Shown here: positions 31,677-39,568 of the stretch, piece after piece
Layout: every line of letters begins with the position of its first letter
Position numbering within the stretch: position 1 is the first letter of the stretch
Translations under genes and position numbers: made by a program
Source: a virus
Reading direction: 5' to 3' (one strand)
Length of the DNA stretch: 44,652 bases
Virus record (IMG/VR): IMGVR_UViG_3300023219_000191
Span: 1-44,652 of that record
Notes under the pieces: model-generated
What the model was told of the DNA's origin: nothing
The model's input: only the letters and a program-made list of their open reading frames with translations
The model's database searches: none

Positions 31677-34600
31677 TTATTTTTGTACACCGTACACTTT
31701 GTAACTTCCTACTATATTACTAGTGTTATTAGTAACAATAGCAAGTGCGTTGTATGCAACGCCAAAGTCTATGGCATACCAAAAGTTAGCAATGTTCATT
31801 CCTAAACTAGTATCACTATCCTTATCATGAAAGGTAGACTGACCTATTATAGAATGGCTTTTAGCGACTGATGGATCATATATCTTAAACTCTAAGGTAC
31901 AAAGCTTACTCGCAGCACAGTTATATGCAATAGTCCCATTGATCTCATTAAAGTTATTGTTCACAGTAGGTGAGGCTATAGCTATCAAGCCTTTGGAATA
32001 ATAAGGAGCATAAGATATAGCATTATTTGTGCTATATACTAACTTAATGTCAGTATGGTCCTGCGCACAAGTAAACTCTATGCGAATATGATACTCATCA
32101 TAGGCGGCAGTAATTACATCTTTTATATTCGCATGATTGTCATTAAAAGAATTGTTTTGTAGTAATACTAAATTACCAGTCTGTACTGATATGTTTATGA
32201 GATCTTGCACTTTACCCTTGGCCAGCCCGTTTGCATTATTTGCATCGATAAACATAATCGAGTCATTTAACGCTATAGTGGCTGATGATTGGCCCAGAAT
32301 AATATCAGGTTCAACTTCATCTGACCCAATGTTGGTTATATTGTTATCTGCGGCATTAATACTCTTATTTGTAAATGTATCAGAACTATCAGTAGTAACA
32401 CCAGAAGCATCAGCCAACTCAACTATTTGTCCGATGGTAGCTTTACCTAATTCGGAACCTAAAGCGCTATAAGTTAAAAAAGTATCTTCAACCTTAAGAT
32501 TACGTATTTCTACCTGTTCAGTAATAATACCTGCTTTTATCTCTGCTTTGCCTATATTAGTGATAGTGTTTAAAAGAGCATCAATTTTTTTATTTTTAAA
32601 AGTAGTTATAGAATCTGGAGTAATAGATAAAGAAGTTGATAAATCTGCTACTTGTTGAAGGGTAACTTTACCTAACAAGCCAGTCGTGTTATTTAGCGCT
32701 AAAATAGTATCTTCTTTCTCAAGAACAGTTATTCCTGGCTGGGCTGTGATAATACCAGGCTCTATCTGAGATGCCCCTATATTAGTTATAACGTTTCCAT
32801 TTGCAGTTGCGTCAATTTCTTTACGCGTAAACACAACATGCTCATCAGCATAAAACTCAAGGGCACTTTCAAGCGTTGTTTTCTTTAATTCTGAAGTAGT
32901 TATATCTAAAATTAAAAATTGGTCAGACCTACTAATAAGAAGCTGAGTGGGGAATCCTGTTATAAGGTTATTGCTTACCTCATCTGCACCAATGTTAGTT
33001 ATATCGTTTGTAGTTGCATCAATTCCTTTATTGCTAAATGTATCAGAAGATGCTGCGGTGATACCACTACCGCTACCACTACCTAAATCTACTATTTGTT
33101 GAATTGTAACCTTGCCTAACGCAGTTCCAGATAAATCATAGGCTAAAAGAAAATCAGCAGTCGTGAGAGTGCTGATTGCTGTTTGATCAGCGATAATACC
33201 TGCTTTTACCTCATCTTTACCAATGTTGGTTATAACATTTCCTGTAGAAGTATTATTTGCATCAATTGATTTATTGGTAAATTCAGTTGCAGAAGTTGCT
33301 GTTACTGAACTTCCACTACCAGTTCCAAGATCAACTATTTGTTGAACAGTCACCTTCCCTAACGCAGTTCCAGATAAATCATAGGCTAACATATAGTCAG
33401 TCGTTGCTAGAGTATCTATTAATGTTTGACCCGTTATAATATCTGCTTCTATTTCAGAGGAGCCAATGTTAGTTATAACATTTCCTCCTGCCCCCGCAAT
33501 AATTGTTTTATTTGTAAATTCAGTCACGGAACTAGCTGTTATAGCACTTCCACTACCACTACCAAGGTCTACTATTTGTTGAACAGTAACCTTACCTAAA
33601 GCGGTGCCTGATAAATCATAGGCTAATATATAGTCAGTCTTGGCTAGAGTCACTATTAATGTTTGGTTAGAGATAATGCCTGGTTCTATCTCATCTTTCC
33701 CAATATTAGTTATAAAATTATTTGTAACACTATGATTCGCATCAATTTTTTTATGTGTAAATTCAACTACGGAAAAGGAGGTTTCAAGAACGGTTTTGTC
33801 TATTATATTATGAATCGTAGCACTGCCTAATGCAGAAGTAGAGTCATCAAATATTAAAACCTTATCTGCGTATTCAACATCAGCAGCAGCTGTTTGGTCT
33901 GTGATTATTCCAGACTCTATTTCAGATTGACCAATGTTAGTTATAACATTTCCTGTCGCATTTGCATTTATTTTTTTATTGGTAAATGTAGTATCTGAAG
34001 TATCTGTTACTGAGCTACCACTACCAGTTCCAAGGTCAACTATTTGTTGAATGGTTGCCTTACCTAACGAAGTACCTGACAAGTCATATACTAAAACATA
34101 ATCCGTACCTGTAAGAGCAGCTATGGCTGATTGGCCTGTAATAATACCTGCTTCTATCTGAGAAGAACCAATGTTAGTTATAGCATTACCTGCTGCTTGA
34201 GCATTAAATATTTTGTTCGTGAAAGTGCTTGAAGCAGACCCAAAAAAGCTAGTAAAACTTTGTAGTTTGGCAGAAAATAAGGTACTTGTGGTATCATGAA
34301 ATAGTAATAGCTCATCAGCTGCATCTAATGAAGATAGTGTGACATGACCGCTTATTATATCTGCTTTAACTTCAGAAGAACCAATATTAGTGATAGTATT
34401 ATTGTCGGCATTAATTGACTTATTAGTGAAAGTATTAGAAGAACTATCAGTTATCCCAGAGGTGTTTGCTAAACTTGCTATTTGTTGAATAGTCACCTTA
34501 CCTAAAGCCGTACCAGAAGTATCATAAGCTAAAACATAATCCCCAACCGCAAGAATAGGTATTGCTGTTTGACCACTTATTAATTCTGCTTTTACTTGTA

Positions 34601-35771
34601 AAGAACCAATATTAGTTATAACATTTCCTGTGCCATCAGCATCAATTTTTTTATTAGTAAATGTTGCAGCAGAACCAGCAGTTACGCCACTTCCACTATC
34701 AAGATTTACTATCTGTTGAATAGTCACCTTACCTAATGTATTACCAGATGCATCATAGGCTAAAACATAATCAAAAACGTCAATAGTAGTTATTGCGTCT
34801 TGGTCAGTGATGAGTCCTGTTTTTATCTCACCTGAACCAATGTTAGAAATACTGGTATTTGTATCTGTTGCATCAAGAGCAAATGTATTTGTAGTACTGG
34901 ACATATCCTTATTAGTAAATATGTCCGCACTACTTAAAGTGATGCCGCTAGTATGTGCCAAGGATATAAGATCCGTCAGAGTAGTATTTCTCAGAGAATG
35001 TCCAGCACTTGTATCTGCAAATAGAATTATATCATTGGTGGCTAAAGTAGTCTGAGTATGGCCTGTAATAATTCCTGGCTTAACCTCAGAGGAGCCAATA
35101 TTTCTAATAGTGTTATTATCAGCATCAAGTGATTTATTTGAAAACGTAGTTGAAGATGTATCTGTTACCGCACCAGAAGTTATCAAGCTTAATAGTTGTT
35201 GAATGGTGGCTTTACCTAACACAGAACCAGATGTGTCATATGCTAAAAAGATATCAGAAACATCAATAGTTGATATAGCTGTTTGGTCCGTGATAATGCC
35301 TGATTCAATTTCAGATTTACCAATATTAGTTATTACATTACCTGTGGAAGTAGTATTTGCGTCAATTTCTTTATTAGTAAAGGTGTCGCTAGAGCTAGCT
35401 GTTATACTTTCAGGTGCCACTGAGCTACCAGTAGCTAAGAATGAATGAAGCTTCACATCAACTTCAGTATCCGATATAGACTTATCAGATAAACTCGTCC
35501 CGATTAGCGTAGTATTTGTTCCTGAGCTTGCTGTTACTTGTTTAAGAACAGAATCCCAATATAACTCATCTCCTATAACTAAAGCGGCTGATGTAGTAGC
35601 ATGTAATCGCTTAACCCCTTCTGTATCAATCGTAACTTTTTGTCCATTCACGCCAGAGGTTAAGGCCACGCCAATGATATTTCCTTGAATTACAACCGCA
35701 TCTTGTCCAATATCTTCAGTTAAAACTAAATCAACATATCTAGCATTAAACTGTCTTGTTACCTGAGTCAT
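31677..35771 (-). CDS. Giant head-fibre protein: cement anchor, 14 shaft repeats, distal domain (1364 aa)
   Basis: Residues 1-115 form a DUF2190-like capsid-cement domain (RQFNARYVDLVLTEDIGQDA, GNIIGVA, VIGDELYWD, NTTLIGTSLSDKSI). From residue 131, fourteen repeats of about 65-85 residues follow, on the pattern F-T-N-K-x-I-x-A, ITNIGxxEIxxGIITxQ, DYxLAYDxSGTALGKVTIQQ and GSG. The last ~165 residues (GNLVLLQNN onward) form a distal domain related to that of tail fibre 18403-19452. The anchor lies just downstream of stand-alone cement genes and the capsid gene, so the fibre probably decorates the head and extends outward to bind cells. The virion location is inferred. Confidence 0.68.
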   Translation of the reverse strand: MTQVTRQFNARYVDLVLTEDIGQDAVVIQGNIIGVALTSGVNGQKVTIDTEGVKRLHATTSAALVIGDELYWDSVLKQVTASSGTNTTLIGTSLSDKSISDTEVDVKLHSFLATGSSVAPESITASSSDTFTNKEIDANTTSTGNVITNIGKSEIESGIITDQTAISTIDVSDIFLAYDTSGSVLGKATIQQLLSLITSGAVTDTSSTTFSNKSLDADNNTIRNIGSSEVKPGIITGHTQTTLATNDIILFADTSAGHSLRNTTLTDLISLAHTSGITLSSADIFTNKDMSSTTNTFALDATDTNTSISNIGSGEIKTGLITDQDAITTIDVFDYVLAYDASGNTLGKVTIQQIVNLDSGSGVTAGSAATFTNKKIDADGTGNVITNIGSLQVKAELISGQTAIPILAVGDYVLAYDTSGTALGKVTIQQIASLANTSGITDSSSNTFTNKSINADNNTITNIGSSEVKADIISGHVTLSSLDAADELLLFHDTTSTLFSAKLQSFTSFFGSASSTFTNKIFNAQAAGNAITNIGSSQIEAGIITGQSAIAALTGTDYVLVYDLSGTSLGKATIQQIVDLGTGSGSSVTDTSDTTFTNKKINANATGNVITNIGQSEIESGIITDQTAAADVEYADKVLIFDDSTSALGSATIHNIIDKTVLETSFSVVEFTHKKIDANHSVTNNFITNIGKDEIEPGIISNQTLIVTLAKTDYILAYDLSGTALGKVTVQQIVDLGSGSGSAITASSVTEFTNKTIIAGAGGNVITNIGSSEIEADIITGQTLIDTLATTDYMLAYDLSGTALGKVTVQQIVDLGTGSGSSVTATSATEFTNKSIDANNTSTGNVITNIGKDEVKAGIIADQTAISTLTTADFLLAYDLSGTALGKVTIQQIVDLGSGSGSGITAASSDTFSNKGIDATTNDITNIGADEVSNNLITGFPTQLLISRSDQFLILDITTSELKKTTLESALEFYADEHVVFTRKEIDATANGNVITNIGASQIEPGIITAQPGITVLEKEDTILALNNTTGLLGKVTLQQVADLSTSLSITPDSITTFKNKKIDALLNTITNIGKAEIKAGIITEQVEIRNLKVEDTFLTYSALGSELGKATIGQIVELADASGVTTDSSDTFTNKSINAADNNITNIGSDEVEPDIILGQSSATIALNDSIMFIDANNANGLAKGKVQDLINISVQTGNLVLLQNNSFNDNHANIKDVITAAYDEYHIRIEFTCAQDHTDIKLVYSTNNAISYAPYYSKGLIAIASPTVNNNFNEINGTIAYNCAASKLCTLEFKIYDPSVAKSHSIIGQSTFHDKDSDTSLGMNIANFWYAIDFGVAYNALAIVTNNTSNIVGSYKVYGVQK
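32180..35381 (-). repeat. Fourteen tandem shaft repeats of the giant fibre
   Basis: On the reverse strand the phrase TNIG (or SNIG/RNIG) returns fourteen times at roughly 200-260 base spacing, each with FTNK before it and a YDxSG/LGK block after it in most copies. Units 6, 8, 9 and 10 are most alike; units 2, 5, 7, 11 and 14 are most diverged in the second half. One further unit is in the neighbouring short fibre. Bounds are approximate. Confidence 0.85.
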
Positions 35772-35804
35772 AAAATAAGACCTATAAAAAATGTTTATAT
35801 ATAA

Positions 35805-36143
35805 TTATGGTGCTAAAGTACCAGCTAATAAAACATTGCTTAAAGTACCAGATGGTGCTTTATTAGCAGCTGCTTGTCCAATAAAGGTATTATTAAGTGC
35901 AACATGTGTTAACTGGCCATTTGTAGTGTCCCAATATAAATTTTGCCCAAAAACAAAAGTTAAAGTGTTGTCTGCTGGAAGTTGGACAATACCTGCTAAC
36001 AATACGCCGATAGTATCCCCTGCCACACCTTTAGTAATTGCAACACCAATGACGTTTGATTGAAGAACTACATCACCAGCATTAAATGTACTCGATATAG
36101 GTGCATTAATGACAAATGGGTTTTCTTGAATTTGATTAAACAA
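35805..36143 (-). CDS. Capsid cement protein, DUF2190-like, copy 2 (112 aa)
   Basis: NQIQENPFVINAPIS, GDVVLQSNVIGVAITKGVAG, IGVLLAGIVQLPAD, FGQNLYWDTTNGQLT and TFIGQAA follow the DUF2190 plan: small beta-rich proteins bound to the capsid surface (cement/decoration). It is the same length as, and clearly a paralogue of, the protein at 36168-36506. The pair stands at the decoration position of lambda (D), just after the capsid gene. Related domains anchor the two fibres that follow. Confidence 0.75.
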   Translation of the reverse strand: MFNQIQENPFVINAPISSTFNAGDVVLQSNVIGVAITKGVAGDTIGVLLAGIVQLPADNTLTFVFGQNLYWDTTNGQLTHVALNNTFIGQAAANKAPSGTLSNVLLAGTLAP

Positions 36144-36167
36144 AATATTTTACCTTTTTAGTTAATG

Positions 36168-36506
36168 TTATGGTGCTTTAGCACCATTCAATAAAACATT
36201 AGCTGTAGCACCAGAAGTTACTTTAGCAAGAGCACAAGTTCCAATAAAGGTGCTGCCAGCACTTACAGTTGTCAACTGAGAATTTGTAATATTCCAATAT
36301 AAAGCTTGTCCAAAAGAAAAAGCTAGGGTGTTAATTGCTGATAGTTCAACAATACCAGCTAACAATACAGCAATAGTAGCGCCCGCTGCACCACCAGCAA
36401 TTGCAACACCAACAACATTTTGTTGAATAATTACATCGCCAGCAACAGATGCAACGGTTACTGGTGCATTAATCACAAATGGGTTCTCTTGAATCTGATT
36501 TAACAT
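36168..36506 (-). CDS. Capsid cement protein, DUF2190-like, copy 1 (112 aa)
   Basis: MLNQIQENPFVINAPVT aligns with the next copy almost residue for residue, with GDVIIQQNVVGVAIAGGAAG, VLLAGIVELSA, FGQALYWN and FIGTCAL. The start at 36506 is chosen because it lines up with the paralogue and has TGGGG about nine bases before. A TTG at 36521 would add five residues. Two cement copies suggest two positions on the capsid, or a mixed lattice in which the long fibres replace a few subunits. Confidence 0.75.
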   Translation of the reverse strand: MLNQIQENPFVINAPVTVASVAGDVIIQQNVVGVAIAGGAAGATIAVLLAGIVELSAINTLAFSFGQALYWNITNSQLTTVSAGSTFIGTCALAKVTSGATANVLLNGAKAP

Positions 36507-36538
36507 TTTATCTATCCCCAATAAAAATTAAAAAGCCC

Positions 36539-38611
36539 TTACGCTGTGTTCTTTGAATATGGACGGAAATCCATAACCGATACTGCTGCGTCATGAAGAA
36601 CTTTGTATCTAATACCTTCTCCAACAATCACTTCAGCGAAGAAGCTTGCATTTATGCCACTCTTATTATCTAGCGTAGCTAACTCAATCAACATATCAGG
36701 TTGTTGGTTATTAACAAGATACCAAGTCGCGTCATTTCCGCCTTGTGAAGTAGACAAAAAAGGTGTTTGAATCAGAGTTAAATTAATACTCTGAACAGCC
36801 GCAGCAATATCGTCAGCGCGTGTTAATTGAGTGGTTAATGTTACAAATTTCAATGCGTCTAATTCAAGTTCAAAAGGAATCAACAAAATGTTTGGTTCAT
36901 TCATAATTGGCTTACCAGCCAAGTTAACTTGTTGACGCATAGCTGTTTTAGCAGTATTTACAGCAGTATCACCACTTAATGGGTTAGAAGTATTCAAGTT
37001 ACCATGATTAGCATGAAACAAAGCAGTGCTATCAGAAACTAATGAACGATTGCTATTGATAGCACCATAAACCAAAGCAGACTCAGTTAAAATAATATCT
37101 TGTGCTGCAACTGCTGGTATTCTTGAGAAAGCACCTAAATCATCATCAACCAAAGCTTGACGTGTAATAAACAAATCGCGTGTATAAGTTTGTAATTGGA
37201 TAGTTTCTTGTGATTCACGAATCGTTCCACGTTTAGTCGCGCCACCAACTGGAGTAAGGCTTTCACCTAATATGTAAAGACCAGTGGCCGGCTCATTTTG
37301 GATCCGTGGATGAATCTTAAAGTTATTCAGCGTCGTTGCTTTTACAATTTCTAAATATGTCTTTGGCGTTAAAGTATAAAGCTGTCTTAAAACCTTATCC
37401 ATTATATTAGATAAGGTGAAAGGCAAGTCACTGGGTGTAATACCACCAAATGCTCTTGTACCTAACATATGGCCAACAACAGCCGTTTTGCTTAAACTAT
37501 TAACCGAAGAAGCATCAACGCCTTCAACATTTATCATGTGACCTCGAATAAGATTATCAAAAAACCCATTTGTATGGTTAAAGAAACGTTTAGCATTATC
37601 AGTCATCTGTGTATCAACATTAAAACCTTTTACTTGGTCTTGACGAACTTTAAGAGATATTGCTTCTTCCATTCCTTTCATATAGTTATCATGTTCATTA
37701 TGATCGGAAGGTAAACTAGCAACACAGTTCTTAGATTCTCTCTTTGCAACAGCTTCAATCATCAATTGACGTGCTCTATGAATAGTAATATCACTTTCTA
37801 TTAACGCATTAGAAAACTTTTCATCTAAATTTAGAAGTTTAGAATTAGACCTTATTTCTTCATTACGTATTTTTAGTTTATCAACAGCATCTTTATGTCT
37901 TTGTATCTCAGCAGCATGCTCTGATTTTAATTTTTTACTCTCGATTTCTAGCTTATCTTTTACCTCAGATTGTACTAAAGCATCGATATCAACGCCTTTA
38001 ATGTTATCAATTTTGTTATCAGGCATATCTTGATGCTCCTTAATAGTTGTTGTTAATGGGATTATATGTTGCCTAGCATCTTTAATATTAGCATCAGCAT
38101 CAGCAGGAACCGCAACAAAGGAAAGCTCAAAAACTTCCCAATCAGTTGCACGTAAAGTTTTCAAACCGTCTTCGTCGTCAGGTGGCTTGCCTTCATCTTT
38201 GAAATTTTTAACAGCATAGCCAATAGAGACATCAGAAACTATGCCATCTCTTATATCTTGTCTTAAATTGTCTAGTTCAGCTTTACCAGATAACTTTACA
38301 TCTAATAGCAATTTTCCATCCTTAAACTCAAAGCCAGTAGTCTTCCCAAGTACATTTGATAAAGTACCTCTTTGGTGACTATCGAGAACTGGAAGACCCT
38401 TTTTTAATCTTGTAGTGTTAACCGACGTTTCTTGGACATCAAGAACTTCTAAAAATTCTTCACCACGCTCTAAATCAAAACGTCTAACCGGAGCCTCAGT
38501 TGTAGCTATAACAGATAGCTTCATCAAATTATCGTTTTTACCGGTAGTTGAAATAGACTTAGTAACGATTTCACCCGTTAATCTTCGTTCTTGAACTTTT
38601 ACTGTAGACAT
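36539..38611 (-). CDS. Prohead protease-major capsid fusion (690 aa)
   Basis: Residues about 1-180 are an HK97-type (U35/S78) prohead protease: catalytic H79 in VLDSHQRG, S129 in DVSIGYAV and an acidic residue in EVFELSFVAVPAD. Residues about 205-300 form a coiled-coil scaffold-like linker (SEVKDKLEIESKKLKSEHAA). From about 320 the HK97-fold capsid begins, with LYTLTPKTYLEIVKATTLNN, TRDLFITRQALVDDD and the closing GIRYKVLHDAAVSVMDFRPY. The protease is expected to cut itself free during maturation. One gene thus does the work of lambda C, Nu3 and E. Confidence 0.85.
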   Translation of the reverse strand: MSTVKVQERRLTGEIVTKSISTTGKNDNLMKLSVIATTEAPVRRFDLERGEEFLEVLDVQETSVNTTRLKKGLPVLDSHQRGTLSNVLGKTTGFEFKDGKLLLDVKLSGKAELDNLRQDIRDGIVSDVSIGYAVKNFKDEGKPPDDEDGLKTLRATDWEVFELSFVAVPADADANIKDARQHIIPLTTTIKEHQDMPDNKIDNIKGVDIDALVQSEVKDKLEIESKKLKSEHAAEIQRHKDAVDKLKIRNEEIRSNSKLLNLDEKFSNALIESDITIHRARQLMIEAVAKRESKNCVASLPSDHNEHDNYMKGMEEAISLKVRQDQVKGFNVDTQMTDNAKRFFNHTNGFFDNLIRGHMINVEGVDASSVNSLSKTAVVGHMLGTRAFGGITPSDLPFTLSNIMDKVLRQLYTLTPKTYLEIVKATTLNNFKIHPRIQNEPATGLYILGESLTPVGGATKRGTIRESQETIQLQTYTRDLFITRQALVDDDLGAFSRIPAVAAQDIILTESALVYGAINSNRSLVSDSTALFHANHGNLNTSNPLSGDTAVNTAKTAMRQQVNLAGKPIMNEPNILLIPFELELDALKFVTLTTQLTRADDIAAAVQSINLTLIQTPFLSTSQGGNDATWYLVNNQQPDMLIELATLDNKSGINASFFAEVIVGEGIRYKVLHDAAVSVMDFRPYSKNTA

Positions 38612-38676
38612 AAAATTTCCATGAATATATTATTTGAATTGTAGCATCTTAAAATAGTCATTCATAAGACGTTTTT

Positions 38677-38717
38677 ACATTATTAATGTGTCTATTGAAG
38701 ATGTTGAATGATATAAT
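38677..38717 (+). promoter_or_regulatory. Extended -10 promoter and palindrome for the 38755 HTH gene
   Basis: TGATATAAT at 38709-38717 is an extended -10 element, and no good -35 is needed for that type. It lies 38 bases before the ATG of the forward HTH gene. ACATTATTAATGT (38677-38689) is a 6-bp inverted repeat with a single central base just upstream, well placed for an operator. Both lie between divergent genes (capsid reverse, HTH forward). Confidence 0.45.
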
Positions 38718-38754
38718 AGATAAAATAAAAAACTGCACATATTGGGTATGTAAA

Positions 38755-38937
38755 ATGATAGAAAAAAAAATAAAAAATTTAATTAGTCCAGCAAAATTAG
38801 GAGAAGCTTTAGGATTAAGTCGTTCAACAGTTTGTCGTCATACGGATGCAGGTGTGATGCCGCATTACAAATTAGGAGTAAATAGACTGTATGATTTAGA
38901 AGAAGTGAAGGAACATCTAAAAATGAGTATTAAATAA
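38755..38937 (+). CDS. Helix-turn-helix regulator in the late block (60 aa)
   Basis: Short DNA-binding protein: LISPAKLGEALGLSRSTVCR forms an HTH (about residues 8-27), followed by YKLGVNRLYDLEEVKEHLKM, a wing of the HTH_17/excisionase type. It reads forward, opposite to all genes around it, between the capsid and endolysin genes. The ATG at 38755 is preferred; an ATG at 38701 or 38686 would add residues without a ribosome site. It may repress late genes or itself, or be an acquired cargo gene. It is the second small HTH of this genome. Confidence 0.65.
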   Translation: MIEKKIKNLISPAKLGEALGLSRSTVCRHTDAGVMPHYKLGVNRLYDLEEVKEHLKMSIK

Positions 38938-38965
38938 AAGGTATTTAAACTAGGTAAAGATACAT

Positions 38966-39544
38966 TTAATTCTTAACTTCAAACTCATTAAGCCAATGCA
39001 TACGTGATGATAAACTATCGATGTTGCCGCTAACCTTTGCAGTTATGCCAGATATATCATTTACATCAGCAAGCTCATTCAATCCGTTTTTTTCCCAGAA
39101 CAATACAGCAATTAGCCATGCATTAGATGAAAGAGCAGCTAACTCAGGATTATTAATTAAATCTACGTCAATTAGATCGCCATATTTCTGATAATTAAAT
39201 CGTCCAGTAAGCATTATCCATCCCCGACCTTTGTATTTAGCACCATCACCTATCTCCGTATTCCCTAATGTTTTACCGACAGAAGTATCTATGCCATAAA
39301 GTTTTTCTGCTTTTTTATCTGAAATTACTTCTGTTAAAAACAAAAAACCCCATGTCTCATGAGCTATCTGGGCTAAAAAGTGTGCTTTTCTATTTTTAGT
39401 GTCGACGCCATAATCTTCTAAAAGCTTTTCATATTCAGATATAAAGAAATACTCATCTATTACTGTTTCAGATATAGCAATACATGTAACTAAAAGACCA
39501 CTTAAAAGAACTAATAAAGTAATAAAAGGCAATGATTTTTTCAT
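38966..39544 (-). CDS. GH19 (chitinase-like) endolysin with N-terminal membrane signal (192 aa)
   Basis: The lytic domain has AHFLAQIAHETWGF (catalytic E63) and GDGAKYKGRGWIMLTGRFNY, the GH19 signature of phage lysins that cut peptidoglycan glycan chains. A hydrophobic N-terminus (residues 5-23) could be a signal-arrest-release anchor, which would let it reach the periplasm without a pore-forming holin. Cys21 after LVT is not in a good lipobox. It stands between the portal and capsid genes, an atypical location for a lysis gene. No ribosome site is evident. Confidence 0.85.
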   Translation of the reverse strand: MKKSLPFITLLVLLSGLLVTCIAISETVIDEYFFISEYEKLLEDYGVDTKNRKAHFLAQIAHETWGFLFLTEVISDKKAEKLYGIDTSVGKTLGNTEIGDGAKYKGRGWIMLTGRFNYQKYGDLIDVDLINNPELAALSSNAWLIAVLFWEKNGLNELADVNDISGITAKVSGNIDSLSSRMHWLNEFEVKN

Positions 39545-39568
39545 TTTTTACAATTATTTTTAATTAAC

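Noticed and set aside
32180-35381. CRISPR-like regular repeat array
   Set aside because: The periodicity is protein-coding (65-85 codons) and units are diverged; no short identical repeats with unique spacers.
31359-35448. Several forward-strand open frames within the giant fibre genes
   Set aside because: They are shadows of the repeated coding sequence on the reverse strand, with no ribosome sites and low-complexity translations.
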